The notes below the pieces were generated by a model. It did no database searches. It worked only from the letters and a program-made list of their open reading frames with translations, and was not told the DNA's origin. The position numbers and the translations under genes were made by a program. A stretch of 64,000 nucleotides of DNA, taken from Elmis aenea (lineage: Eukaryota > Arthropoda > Insecta > Coleoptera > Elmidae). The stretch lies in assembly GCA_947652605.1 (NCBI GenBank), contig OX393579.1:25007674-25071673 (forward strand), given 5' to 3'. The first letter of the stretch is position 1. Each line of letters begins with the position of its first letter. Below are positions 12,001 to 27,000 of the stretch, in pieces.

Positions 12001-15000
12001 CTTGAATACCAGCAAGTTCGTCTTCAATATCATAATCTTTCCCCCTCAACCATTGCAGGGATTTTCTTGCCTCGTTTATTTGCCGTTTCGAGCAGTAGAA
12101 TACTGGTGATTCCGGCATAAACGAGAATGTTAAAAGAAATATAACAGGGGGTATTGCTGAAATCAAGGCCAGTAGCTGGAAGTTGTCTACTGATCCACCT
12201 ATAAATAACAATGTACAGTGAAAACCAGAAAAATTTTACCAGCTTTTATTTTTTTATACAGTGTGTTGATACAACATACGATGTATAGGTACATCAGAGT
12301 GGCGATATTCAAATGTTTTTTTAAATGGTTGAATTCTTTACCAAAGTAAATGAAAAAAGTATAGCATGTAGTTTAAAACAAAATTACTATTGCCAGTCTG
12401 ATATACGTATTTCATGATAGAAACTAGTATATTTTACAACAAGAGATGAACGTCCAGAGCAAATCTGACGAACGAAAAAAACTGATTTTATCTCGAGTCG
12501 TAAACGCTATTTTTTCTACTCATGTATATGAAAGTTGCCATTTTCTCACTGCCTACCTTACATGAAAGTTTTACTTTCGTCTCTAGTGGCATAAGAATTG
12601 TCATTTGGTTCGTTTACATTAACGTTCGTTCTATAATATAATTTTAAATTCGTAGAAAAAATAGCATTTACGATTTGAAATGAAATCAGTTTTTTTTCGT
12701 TCGTGAGATTTGCTCACTCGTCGCTTTGCGTCTCGTGAATAAATCTTACCTCACACACTTTCTTCACTTGTAAAATATACTATTTTCTACGAAATTCAAC
12801 TTATATTATAGAACGAACTTTAATGTAAACAAACCAATTATTATGTATAAAGTTTTAATTAATCATTTCATTTCCATAGCACCACTAGACTGACATTGAC
12901 ATAAATAAAATTATACCTGCAAACGAAATATATTTATTATTAATTTTTGTACCATTCTTAGGCTTTTATATAAAATGCTACATTAAAATTAAATTATTTG
13001 ATAAGAATATTAACACAATTTTAGTTAATTTTAATTATGAGTTTAAGCTTTAAAAAAATCGTAAATTTTACAATTTCATATTGACATTGACATTATTTTC
13101 GCCACTAGAGACGAAAGTAAAACTTTTATGTAGAGTAGGCAGTGAGAAAATGACGTTTCATATAAATGAGTAGAAAAAACATTTTAATGTCATTTGTTAG
13201 AGAATTTCCTGCGATTTATAAAAATTAAATGCTTATAGGTCTTAAATAATAAAGTTACAGGGGTACGACAATCAAACTAAACCACCCAGTATAGTTTTTA
13301 TCCATGTCACTTGATAGACAAGATACCCCCAACAGTTCTATCCAACCGTGTAAACTACTTATTTTAAGAGGTAAGCTTTGGTGTTCCATAAACAATATTT
13401 AAAGAACTAAAATTCGCCTTAAAAACGTTATTGCGTTTTGCTTTTATTCAAATGTTTTTAAAATATTCAGTTTAAAAATTATTAATTTTTTCAATGGTAC
13501 TCTGTATTTTAAAATACAGGATTTAAAAGTTTTTGAATTTGCCATGGCGTTGTATTAAAGTTTTATTATGAAAGTAGAAAATAAGGAGTCAGTTAAAGTA
13601 TCCAGTAAAAAAAAATTTTTAATAGAAAGCAGTGATAACAAATCATATTTTTTCTAAATCGTCTATAAACTTTTAAACTAAATCGGAAATTATTTAAAAT
13701 AATAAACAATGCTTTTAGCTATTTATACAATACATAGTTATTCGCCGTTATTACTTTACTACTGTTTAACTCATTTTTGTTTTATTATCCACCATTGTTT
13801 TTATCATCAAAAGTTTTTCCAAAACTAATTACATTTTATTACTTTCTGTCCTATCTTATTAATTTCAGAGACTACTTAGATTGACTTAATTTTTTTAATC
13901 TTTTCTTTAAAAAAAAATAAGGCAAAAAGTATAAAATTATCAATAAAATGAAGTGTAAGGATTTTTAAACGATACGTTTAAAAGGATTGCGTAATATTAT
14001 TTTGTAAATAAGTAACAAGGCTTTACTTTTTAAAATAAAGAAATTTCAAGCCTGGGAAGTTCTTACTGTGATACCCTGTACGGAACTATTATTTTAAGTT
14101 ATCCAGACAGACAAACAATATTTACTTTAGTCGGGGATCTAACAGCATGAAAGCAATAGAAAAAAATGAGCCTAGCGACCCTGATAATTCGCGATAAACG
14201 TCAACAAAAGGAACATTGTAAAGCAACTTTTTGTTGATTGTACACTTTTTTGTTTGTCGAAAAGTTACTTTTTGCGGATCGAATACATCGTAAATTTAAA
14301 ATAATTAAAAGTTACAAACGAAGTACTCCTGGACAATTCCGATTAAGTGATCTTGCTGTGTTGGAAATTAGGGAAAAGAAGTATGATAACTGAATTAAAC
14401 TTAATAATAAGCAATTTTTTGCTATAATATACAGAACAGGGGCAATAAAACATTAACAAATAAATAATTAGTTAATAATAAGTTAATTGGGTGTTGGTAA
14501 AAGTATAAATTTTGTATTTAAACGATGTTATTTATGTTGTACATTAAATATCAGTTCAAATAACAATCTTAACATCCGTTTTGTCCTACTTTAATAATAA
14601 TGTCGGTTAAACAACAATTGGAGACATAAATAGATGTATCGGGTGGACTTGTTTATTCCCATGTGTATTATTTACGTTGCAACATTGACATTGTAAAACT
14701 GACCCTTAACTACAAATATGTATTTGTATTTGATCCGCTTTATTTTTTTAGCAGTTTACCATACTGACTATTAGTGATTATGAGGTGGAGGGCGGAGGTA
14801 ATTTTTTTTTTTAAATTTTTTGTTTTACAGGGTGAACCACTTTTTTGTAGCGGGACTTTAACAGACGATACAAAAACTTATCTTAAAGCAAATATTCCAT
14901 ATCAACACTGGTCCATAAACGATTCATTTTAAAGATACAGGATGTTGAAATTTTCGAATAAATATCGATAATTTTTAACCGTTTCCCAACCAGTAGATAT

Positions 15001-18000
15001 ATTTTAACCAAATTTGGTATACAGCACAATTACCACATTTGGTGAGAATGTCAAGCCTCACAAGCAACCAGTGGCGGAGTTGTGGGGGTTCAGTTTCATT
15101 AAATTTTATAAAAAACTAGTACGAATCTGTTCAAAATCAAATTTTGGGTAGAGCATTTTATTCTAAACAAAAAGTGTTTCTTGACTTTTTTTCGTACCTG
15201 CCACCGTCTGGCGCGAAATTTGATTTATTTTACTATTCTCTCGAAAAATTTGCTCCTAAATTCGATCTAAAGGCAAAATTCTTGTGCATGTCAAGCTAAT
15301 ATGAAATATAAAGATTCAACACTTAACTCTTCGCAATCTATAGCAGATGCATTTGCTACGCATTTTAATTCAGTCCTTGGAAATTGTTGTAATGAAATAA
15401 ATCTCGATAACCTCGATCACAGTACTACTAATTTAGATATTCTGCAGGTTACAAACATTACCGAAAGTGACATACTAACCGTTCTTAAAAACATGAAAGC
15501 TAAGACGAGTGCAGGTGAAGATCAAATTCCACTATATGTACATAAAGGATGCATAGAAATACTACTTACTCCATTAAAATTTATCTTCAATAAAATTATC
15601 TCAACTGCTGAATATCCCACAAAATGGAAAGTAACCAAGGTATGCCCAATTTATAAAAACGGAGATCGTGGGAATATTGAAAATTATAGACCAATTGCGT
15701 TAATTCAAACTGTATCCAAGATATTTGAGTCTATTATGTACCAAAAAATCTTCAAACATGTCAAACCACATATATCAGAAAATCAACATGGTTTTATGCC
15801 GCAACGTTCGACAGTATCTAATCTTACGTTTTTTGTACAGGAGGCATGTGAAGCATTAGATGAAAACATACAAATGGATGTAGTGTATACGGATTTCGCG
15901 AAAGCGTTCGACAGAGTTGATCATGCTATTTTATTGAAAAAACTACATTATTATGGGTTGTCTACCAAATTGCTTAAACTTTTAGAGTCTTATTTAGAAA
16001 ACAGGGTTCAATATGTGGTGTTTGACAGCTGTTCGTCGTCTAGGTATAAAGTTCACTCAGGTGTCCCTCAAGGTGCAAACCTAGGGCCTTTGTTATTTTT
16101 ACTGTTTATAAATGACTTGCCGTCAGTTATAAAGTATTCAAAAAATACTCTTTTTGCTGATGATCTTAAGATTTGGCATCCAATAAAAACAATCGCCGAT
16201 TGTGAACAACTTCAATATGACATTGATAGCATGCTAAAATGGAGCATTAAGAATAAATTGTATTTTAATGTTACTAAATGCTCTACCGTATCCTATCACA
16301 GACGAAACGAGCCAATAGTATATAACTATACAATGAACAATGTACCATTAATTAAAAAAACATCAATTAAAGATTTAGGTGTAACATTAGATCGAAAGCT
16401 TAACTTTGCTGAGCACGTACATGCAATTACACAGTCAGCATATAAGTCACTTGGGTTTATATTACGAAACACTATTGCTTTCAAAAAAGTAAAATCTTTT
16501 TATATTTTATATAACTATTTAGTTCGAACTAAACTGGAGTATGCATCGGTTGTATGGAACCCGAAGTATGAAATATACAAAAGTCAGTTAGAGGCAGTAC
16601 AAAACAGATTCATACGTTATGTAAAGTTCAAAAAAACTGGTATTTATCCCTTTTTAGAGTCGTATAAGGCATTATTAAGTGCATATGAGGTCTTGTCCCT
16701 CGAAAGACGAAGGTGCATGAACGACTACATATTTATCTTTAAAATTATTAATCATAAAATATACGTTCCATTAGATTTTCTAAACAAAATTTCATTTTTG
16801 GTTCCTCGTCTAAGTAGTCGTTCAGTTGATGTTTTTTACTTGAGGAAACCCCGCACAAATATGCTGCAACTATCACCGCTGCATAGAATTTGTCTGATAG
16901 TGAATATTTTATCAGGTTTTATTGATATTTTTTGTAACTGTTCGCTGGTAAAACTTAAGAATAGGTTAGTATCCACTTTGCATGCTAATGATAACCTTTT
17001 TTTGTATTAAATTAATTTGTATTTGTGTATTTACACGTTTTTTATATGTACTATGTACTTTATATTTACTTGTGATGTTATATTATATTATAATGTTATG
17101 TAGGTACACTACTTTCTTGTAAGTAGGGGTTAGCCCCCTGTTAGAAAGAATTAAATAAATAAATAAATAAATAAAAATATCGCGAAAAGTAGAAAATTGC
17201 AAGTTACAGAATAAATGTCGAAAATGTGGATCATTAATCGTATTAGGTTTTTATTAAAAAAATTGAAACTGAACCCCCACAACTCCGCCACTGGTTGCTT
17301 GTGGGGCCTGAAATTCTCACCGAATGTGGTAACCTGTAAGGTGGTGCTGTATACTAAATTTGGTTTCAATATATCTACTGCTTGGGAAACGGTTAAAAAT
17401 TATCGATATATTTTCGAAAATTTCATCACCCTGTACCTTTAAAATGAAGCGTTTATGGACCCCTGTTGATATGGAATATTCGCTTTAAAATGAGTTTTGG
17501 TATCGACTGTTAATGTCCTGCTACAAAAAAGTGGACCACCCTGTATTATTTACGTACTTTGTCAAATTGATTGTGTTGTACTTAAAATTAACTACAATTT
17601 ATAACCGAAATATGTTTCGCGTCTATCATCGTATAGGAAGGTATTTTAAAATTAATTAAGACGCTATATTATTATCGTTTATAGACATTCATAAAATTAT
17701 TTTTATTTAAAACGACAATGTGAAAGTTAGTACTTGTATACATAGGAGCTAACTTCAAATTCTGTGTACGGGTTCAAAAATTGTAGCCACGCTTTAGCTT
17801 TAACTATCAGCTTATAGCCATTTTTAATTAAGTGCAGGGATAAAATATTAACAAAGATTATTTTAATCGTTTGCAAATGTTTCTTATCGAACATGTTAAA
17901 TTGGGAGGTGACAAAATAATTTCTCATTTGTAGGCCAATACCTAAAGAAACGATATGGTTCATTTTAATTGGTTGAACAATTATGTTGTACAACTATTCA

Positions 18001-21000
18001 CTCAAATAAAAATCATTAGATATCAATAATTAGCGAATGACGCAAGACAAATTTAAAAAATTAAGAGACTTCTGCGAGATAACATTTAGACTAGTTAGTT
18101 ACTTTTAACACATTTTTACGATAAAAAACAGAAGTTTATTTCATTTTTAATGTTTTATTTTTCCTTAAGCGATAATTTTCGTATAAATTAACGTTAAAGT
18201 TTATCGCGCACGTGATTTAAAGCTAGTGATACACGTGCTCTCTTGTGTAATAAAAGTTTATCTTTTTAAACACGAAGTTAATTTGTCTATGACCAAAATT
18301 TAATCAGTGTTAAACCAATTCGAGGAAAGAAATGAAATATTTAAAAATAAAGCTGAACTCGTTTCATTTCTATCCAACAACGCGGTAAAATCAACTAATA
18401 GAATACGAATTTATTTATTTAAATTTTTTATTTTTTATTACTAGTAAATGTATAGGTACAATAATTCGGCAAACTAAAGCTTAAGTATTAATTACATAAC
18501 AACTTATTGAAAAAAAAATTACAGAAAACTATTCAATTTTGATATCCCAAAGATCATTACTATTTTGTAAATATGTACATTAACACACCTTATAAATTAT
18601 CAAATGATTGAATGAAATAAAAAAAGATTCGAAGTTTTATTATCTTAAAACGACATATTTGCCATTTTTACACTACTAGACGTGGCTTTAAGTTAAAATA
18701 ATTATATTTTCATCTTTTCAGTGATGTTAACATTTGAATATCGTTTCCTATAGTTGTTTAAGGAATGTTAATAACATATTTGAAAGCCCTAAAGACAACT
18801 TTTTTGCATAAGTAAAAATCACTTACGACAATTTTGGGATTTAATAGTTAATAATGATTTTGCTACTTAATTTAGCTTAAAGAATAAAAAAGTGGTCTCT
18901 AATCATTGCATTTATTTACGCTCGTATGTTTTAATGGTATGTTAATACGTCATAGGTCTTGACTTTTGTCTCGATAAAACCATAATCAAAAGTATTAAAT
19001 TGTTTGCATGACTCGAAGTATAAGTACGCTTACTAACTGATTTTACCAAAACAAAACGGTAAAAGTGTAATTTGAAAATAAAGTTTTATAAAATACACCG
19101 TAAAATCTTACTTATAACACGCACTCGTGTATAATACGTTTGCTTGATTTAGCCCAATGTAGGTTATATTTGATATCAAAAATTATGTAGGTACATGTTT
19201 TGTTGTACTCGTGTATAATACGCACCCTTGTTTTAAAGGACAAAAATTTGACGTTTTATACGCGAAACTTTACCATACAATAAAATTTTGAATTTAGTTT
19301 TATGTTATTAAATGTAGCTTTTTCCGCTATACAATGTTATATAAGTTTGTTGGAGCTACTTCTAAAAACAAATGAGATAACCAGACTGGTAACGATCTAT
19401 GGGACACCCTTTAGGTAGGCGTATAGGCAGGTAAACGAAAAACAGAGAAGAAAGAAACCAATCTTTTGCCGAAACGACGATAAAAGTTATGCGAAGAAAC
19501 TTATAAAACGAATAGCGTATTTAGTACATGTACGAGCCTCAAGGTAGCACTGTAACGTTCCTTGAATTAAACTGAACTGCTTCTCTCTAAGGCTTTTATT
19601 AAATTCTTCAAAAATAATTAAATTAATAAATGATAAATGCATCAATTTAATCCGCTGAGAATAATATCTCTAGAGAGTTAATTAGCTCATAGATCTTTCC
19701 TTGAATTCACATTTATATTTTGTAGTTATTAAATAACGTATTTTAGGTGTGCAATTAAAAAGTATTTTTAATTAAAAATATTACATTTAGCAGATGTTAT
19801 AAATATTTGGAAATTCAAGTAATAATAACAAATAATATAAAAATTAAGTACCTACTGATAATTGCAAGTAAATTTAATGGCATTGGTAATTTAATTTAAA
19901 TCTAGTGTTTATTATTTATTTTGATGAAGGCATAAATTTGCAAATGTTATCAGAAACCCATTCACGTGTATAGGAGTCTACGACCATGTAGTGATAATGT
20001 ATCAATATCGGGACTATTTAATAAACTTTACGATTTTGATTAGATACAGTAAATCATTTTAAAAATGGCTTTTAAAAATGTTGTCATTTAGCAATGATAA
20101 TTTATTAATATTAAATTAATCTCTTCATAATTTATTTCGTTAACATAAATGAAACAAGTTTACGTATACAAAATAGTTAAAAGTGTCTAAAATGAATAGA
20201 ATAAAATTCAAAATTTAATTTATCAAAGTTGAGAGCGACGAATTAACAATGAAAAATGTTAAGCACCCAAATTTAGCAATAAGAATATCTCAGGGAGAAA
20301 AAACGGATTGCAGGTATAAAAGTAACTGATGCTTATACATAAAAGTTTTACAAAAACGTTGCTTCACAAAAACAACCCTCTACTGGGTATAATCAGTTAT
20401 AATACCCAAGACGCCTGAGCGTTCTAATGTGATAAATATATCGTATCTGTCACTGTTTTTCATTAAATGTTAAGAGTGAAACGCTTTTATAAATCCCTGC
20501 TCACTCACCTAAAATATATCCCAGTAGCAGTCCTACAGTGATCTGTAACTGGAAGAAAGTTCCTAGCGTGCCGCGGATTTTCGCTTCTGCTAGTTCTCCT
20601 ACGTACATAGGCGCGACGACACACATCACACCTGCGCTTAAGCCAGCCAGAACTCGCGCTATGTAGTAACCCCAAACGCTTCCACTGCAAATAAAATATT
20701 TAGTATTAAAAGTCAATACAAATTGTGTAACTTATTCATGAATAATCAAGCGCCGACAAAGAAGATGAAAACAAGGAGAATAAAATACTGGGTGTAACTG
20801 AGTTCTGGTACACTCCCTTTTTTTCCTTTAGTTTTGATTTTAGGAAAATGAAATTTTAGTCGTATGATATGTGTAAATAACCGGATTATTTGAAGATTTG
20901 AACATTTCTACACTGTTGTTTTACTTACAGTTTCGCCAGAAATTAACGTAACTTTGTTGTTTCACAAAGAACACCCTGTATATTTTTACATTTTGGGAAA

Positions 21001-24000
21001 GAGGAAGCAATTTTAGATACAAATGCACCATTTTGGTAGATTTTTATAACCACAAATAATTTTTGGACGAAAATTTATTTTTGCATTTAGTGTGCCGTGA
21101 TCTGCATAAATTGAATGTTATTGTCAACAAATGCTCAAAAAAAGTTTTTAAAAATAAACAAAAATTGTCGCTTTTCTTATTATATTCAGGAGTATTTGTT
21201 ATCGGAAAAAGTTCCAATAAATGTTGTAATTTTATAAATCACTCAAACTACTGCAGCAGGTAATTATGTATACAGGATTAGGACAATGTTCCGGAACGGT
21301 CGATTATCTGAATAAATGGTTAAAAATAAAAATATGTTGACTATATTAGAACAAAAAACTACATTTAGAAACATCACAAACAAGAGTTTTTATTTTTAAA
21401 ACAAGTAAATAAGATGATTAAAACGAACTAACCCAAAATCAAAATACGTGTGACTATCGTCAGTTTGTTGTCAAATTTTATTGATTTTGATGATGTGTGG
21501 GTCTGGTGCCCGGCAACGTAGAAAATTTTGAGTAATTTCAAAAATATTAGGTTTAATAAAAACAACAACAATAATAAGGAGGCCACATAAATAGTGAATC
21601 ACCGAGTATATATTTTTATACTGAAGGAAATTATTAAAAGTGTTAAATAATAACTGTTAATAATTTTCCAAAAAAAAAGTTATATCTTTGAAATTGCTTG
21701 TGACTTGTGACCATGCTTATTCGTATACACGGGGTCGGCAACCTTTTTTGGATAGCGGGCCAAATTAAATAATAATATTTTCAGGAGCCGCACATACCAA
21801 CCGAATCTGACAAATGGCGTTCGTAACGTGCCTTTTTACCGGGATACCAACATAAACTTGGTTATTTTATTTTCAGTCTGAAGTATGCGGGCATCGATCA
21901 TTTTCGATCACCACATTTTCGCCAACGCTAAATGAAAAACAAAATAAATATATAACAAAATTGAAAACTAAATTTTCTTATGCATTTGGTGTTATAATTA
22001 TGAAATATTGTTTTAAATATATATTTAGATTTTACTTGGCGGGCCACATTAAGACATATGACGGGCCGCATGCGGTCCGCGGGCCGCGGGTTGCCGACGC
22101 CTGCGGGGGGTAGGGGGAGGAGGATTAACGCAATAAAAAAAGTATAATTTATTTAGAGCTAAGAATTAAATTCTTATTTAAAAACAAATAAAACATTTAC
22201 GTAATTTTTGTCTAAAAAACATTTTTTCCATTATTAACACGATAAACGAAAATATTTTTTATTAAGAGATTAATTATGAATTCAATATTTGTGATTAAAT
22301 TAATATCGATATTGGAAACGCAGTGTATTGTGCTATGTAAAGAACAAAAGTTAGAGAAAAAAAATTATTTGACATAAGATCATTAAATAAGCAACAATTT
22401 ATTTGTATCAGTATTAAAATCGCAACTTTTGTTGAACATTTTGGTGAACAACTAGATTTACAAGAAAAGATACAAAAATACAAAGAAAAAAGGGAAAATA
22501 TTTTTTCATGAAATTTGGTACAAACCCATTTGAGGACATCCCGAATCCAGTGGTGTAGTCAGATTTTAAATAAAAAATCGCTAAACAAATTTTGCCAATT
22601 CTGACATCGAAGAAAAATCATGGTAGGCTTTGTGAGTGTAAACTGAATTTTAAAATAGAATGCAAAAGAACAGTTTTTGATGCTTTATCGTTTAAAAAAA
22701 TCATGAAAATCGAATCATACAAATAAACTTTTTATAGGGGTGATCCGCTTTGAAATGGGTCACACTGTATTTAGTCAACTGACTAATTCTTTTCGTAAAT
22801 ATCTATGAATGTCGATCGCTTAATTGTTTTTGAATAAAGTAAACCTCACAAACAAGAAGATTCAAAATATACTTTATACGCTGTAAGGTCAAATCTGTTC
22901 AATAAAGTAAGAAATCCACAATATTTTTTTGATGTCATAGTATTACTGTTAATTTTATGGGGGGACATTCTTTAGTTCATGTGGCCTAATAAATGCATCT
23001 AGACACCTAAATACTTTATTGCATTGTAAACTTGATTTTCTAAAAAGTGATTGTTCAAAACTAATAACTACATCAAGTTTACCTATAAGTTTTACAGTTT
23101 AAATTTTTTAAACGAAATGGTAAATGTGAAGAAAAAGCTTTTATTAAATTCGGACGCGTTTTTTGCACATAAACAGAAGCATATTTATTTAAAAAGTTTT
23201 AAATATATAATTATGTGATATACTGTTTCACACTCAGGGCTGAGGAGAGGCGGGAAAAGTCTGTACAAATGCCCTGGAAATGGTGGACCAGAAGGACACC
23301 TTGGTTCCGATTATGTTTGATTCTGATTTAGTCGTATTTGTTTACTAAGACGACGTCACAAAAGTTTTCAAGTTTTGATTATATATAAAGATAATTTCTC
23401 AATAGATATACGATATCCAAATAGTTATAGTACCATCTCTATGGGAGCCTTGAATAAATGTCTTCACTGGGGCGCGAGTCAACTACTAATGTTCTTGTTT
23501 ACATTAGCAGTTTGGATTTGCCGAATAATAATATCTATAAATTTGTCGTTGTTTTTCATTGTTTTGTTTTTCAAGAACAAAAACTTTCAATTCTACATTT
23601 CCCCGGTGCAAAACTTTTCTGAATATAAAGTACAAATTGCTTACTATAAAAATATACGTAAATACGCCAATCTGACGCACGTGTTATCTATTGTTGGTAA
23701 ATAAATATTTCGCGAATTGAATTTGTTGAAGTAAATGTATGATAACTTTTTGCGAATAACAAAATTTAATATCGCCTGGTGTTCATTGATTAAACGTTAA
23801 TATCACCCGGCTCACTGATTAGACGTCATGTTAAAAACGATTGACACTATCAAATTCTTTACGTAATTGGCATCTTTGTCGCCGAAAGTGAGTTTGCTCC
23901 AAATTTCCTGCTTGATTGGCATTGATTTAATGAAAATTGTGACGTGGTGCAGTCTAGGAAATGGTCACCGTAATGTCGAGGTTATGTTTGTAAATATTAA

Positions 24001-27000
24001 AAATGTAAAAATAACGAGTTTCGTTTCGTTTCAATTTTAATATCAAGCGAGCTAAGCTGAATGTAAATAAAAAAGTTTCCTATAAATACGTAAATAAATT
24101 TAAACTGTAAACTATATGTGTACTATACATAGGTGCAACGTAAACTTTTTAGAAAAAGTTGTGATCGCGAAGAAATAACTCTTTTTAAAATAATATATTT
24201 GAACATTTCTAGCCTAACTTTGTAATTTTGTGTAAGTGAACGTAACTATTTGTGTGAGTTTATTTGGTACTTTAATAATATTATTCTGTATCTTTATGGG
24301 CATATATTTAATAACTTTATATTACTCGTACACAATGAGTGGAGAATGAAGCCGACAGAACGAAATAAAAATATATTTCTCTCTCTAAGATGTACATGGT
24401 GGCCCATTTTCGATGCCCATACAGGGTATCTCGGTTATTATCAAAGAAAAAAACCAAGTACGTAGCCTCTTTTTTTTTAAGAGGAATTCATTGCCGTAAT
24501 CAGATTTTTAATATCTTTTGTAATTTTCTAAATATAAACAAAAACCGATTTTTAGCAATTATCAAAAATGTTAAATATCTCGCTTAAACGAAAAGATAGC
24601 GTCATCCAATTTTTTTTTACTCATATAAATATCGATATATGACACCTAACGTTCTTATTTTAAATGGCAACCATAGTTGGCTTTGGCATAAATCGAAAAC
24701 TTACCTACTTTTTGCGCTTTTCTAAAACATATAATTTGCTTATGGTTGCCATTTAAAATAAGAAAGTTTACTTCATAGATATTTATATGGAAAAAAAATC
24801 AATATCTCTAGCTTATTAAGGGCAAAAAACCATGCCAAAAATGTTTTAAAAGTTTTTGTTGGTCTTTTTGTTTAAGCGAGATATTTAACATTTTTGAAAA
24901 TTGCCAAAAATCGGTTATTAGCTATATTTCAAAAATTAAAAAAGAACAAAAATCTGTTTACGGCAATGAATTCCTCTCAAAAAAAAATAAAGACTACGTA
25001 TGTACTTAGTTTTTTTTTCTATCTTTGATAATAACCGAGGTATCCTGTGTGGGCATGTACTTAGACAGTTGGCAGTAGATAATCATAGAAAATCAATTAA
25101 AACTAGGATTAATAATAGATAATAATTGTTGATATTTTGTTACAAAACGTGATTTTTACAAATTACGCGTACAGACATCAATGCTTTATAATCCGAGGCG
25201 AATTACTACAAATCTTGAAACAAAATTTTATAAATCCATTGTAGTTTTAACTTAAATGTCATATTTTTAAACTGTAAAAATGGCGTGACCATTACACGCG
25301 ATTTTCACGTTGTCCAATTCAATATTATTCCAATCGCCCGGGATTAGAAAGACAGGATGTACCTATATCTGTACCGTTCTGTGCGTTACACGAAATTGCA
25401 AGTACATATTAGCAATACAAGTATTTATACATTATATAGTTATCTGGGAGAAAAAGAAACCAAAATAGCAGAGATATTTTACGTTGGGCTGTTTTTATTT
25501 TTGTACGAAATGTTTTTTGACAACGTAATCATAAATATGAAATTGTTTTACTTTAGAAAATTTTTTAATTTTTTGCTTCATACAATTTTTTTTACATTTT
25601 CAATCTTTCTAAGCTGTGGCGTATATGTGTGAGCTTATAGTTAGTTTTAAATAATGTTTTAAACTGCTGTGACAATTGCTTTGCTATTGTGCAAGTGTTA
25701 TTTTGTTTGGTCTGTTGCTACCGCTCAAGACAAAATCAATTTGGTAACATTAGTGACTTTTACTTTGTGATTTAGGCTTTTGTTCGTTATCAAATTTATT
25801 AATAGATGATCTAAAAATTAGGTTAATATCAGTCAATGCAATTGCTGTATCATGGTTACAAATTCAATTTTATACTATTTAAATATTCCTTCTACAGTTC
25901 TTAATTTAATTAATTTTGCTTCAGCAAATTTTTAAAGTGTTTGCTGTGCATAAATATTCGAGGCTCAACATAACATGTGCTTGTTGCTTATGCTTAGAGC
26001 TAGAAAGTTGGTTAAATTAGAACAAAGTTCCGCAATTTGGTGCTGAATTTAAATGTAATATGAAATTTGCCATTGATTTTGCTTTATAGTTTTAATAATT
26101 CTAAATACAATGAAACAACAAAGAACTAATACATTTAGTTAAAAAAATACTGCGATAAAATAAATAAATAACGAGTTTTCATTAAATCAACATCTCATGA
26201 AGACAAAAGCTGTATTAAAAGTTTTGCAGGAATCGTATTAATTTTATGCAATCAGCATCTAGCAATAATTAAATAAAGATATTTATCAAAAAAGTTATGG
26301 GCAGTCTTATTTCTAAATGTGTTTTGTAAAACCACAACTCTATATACATTTTTTTTGCATTAGATAAAATTTTAAGACGTGGTTAATATATCAAATAAAT
26401 AAAACGGATATAAAAATTTAATACTATCTTGAAGACGAAAATCGCTAGATTGACGTTCAAAGAAAAAGATTTTAAAGCTAATTTTGACAGTCCCTTATAT
26501 ATTTTTTATACTTTAAATATATCCTCAATAATTCTACCTTATTTTTAAGTTATTGTTAGAAATACAATTAACAATACATAAAGAAATTTAAGTTAAAATG
26601 TTGTTACAATTTTAATAGGTTTTGTTTTTCACGACTGTGCTATTTTATAAAAATAGCTATTTTTTATATTTTGGGTTTTTTTCCAGTGACTTTTACCATT
26701 ATACTCAGAATTTTAAGAACTACATTTTTATGCAAAAACCAAAATGGGGCTCTTGCTGATTGTGGATTAACATCGAAAAGAGCTTACATACCGGATGTAA
26801 CTAAGTTCTGGTAAATCTCTTTTGATTTTACATAAATAAAATTTAAGTCGTACGATATGTGTGAAAAACCCGATTATTTGAACATATGTTTAATATTGTT
26901 TCACTTCCGGTTTCGCCGAAAATGGTCCTAACTTTGTTATTTCAAATGGAACACCCTGTATATTTTTACATTTTTGGAAAGGCACTTTTGGATACAACAG

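Larger units (their letters stand above)
14828..17543. mobile_element. Palindromic TA element interrupted by a LINE (intron 3)
   Basis: Ends CAGGGTGAACCAC and, in complement, CAGGGTGGTCCAC are flanked by TA at 14826-14827 and 17544-17545. The arms at 14828-15170 and about 17180-17543 are inverted copies of each other along nearly their whole length; examples are agtggcggagttgtgggggt with its complement, and cgtttcccaa. Without the LINE, the element would be an interrupted palindrome of roughly 0.8 kb. No transposase. Confidence 0.82.

Noticed and set aside
17150..17176. TAAA microsatellite as an independent repeat
   Set aside because: Position directly after the LINE 3' UTR makes it the LINE tail.
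17151..17442. Open frames on both strands next to the LINE tail
   Set aside because: They read through the right arm of the palindromic element.
23375..23704. 109-codon plus-strand frame in intron 2
   Set aside because: Low-complexity I/F/Y/K content typical of AT-rich DNA, with no motif.
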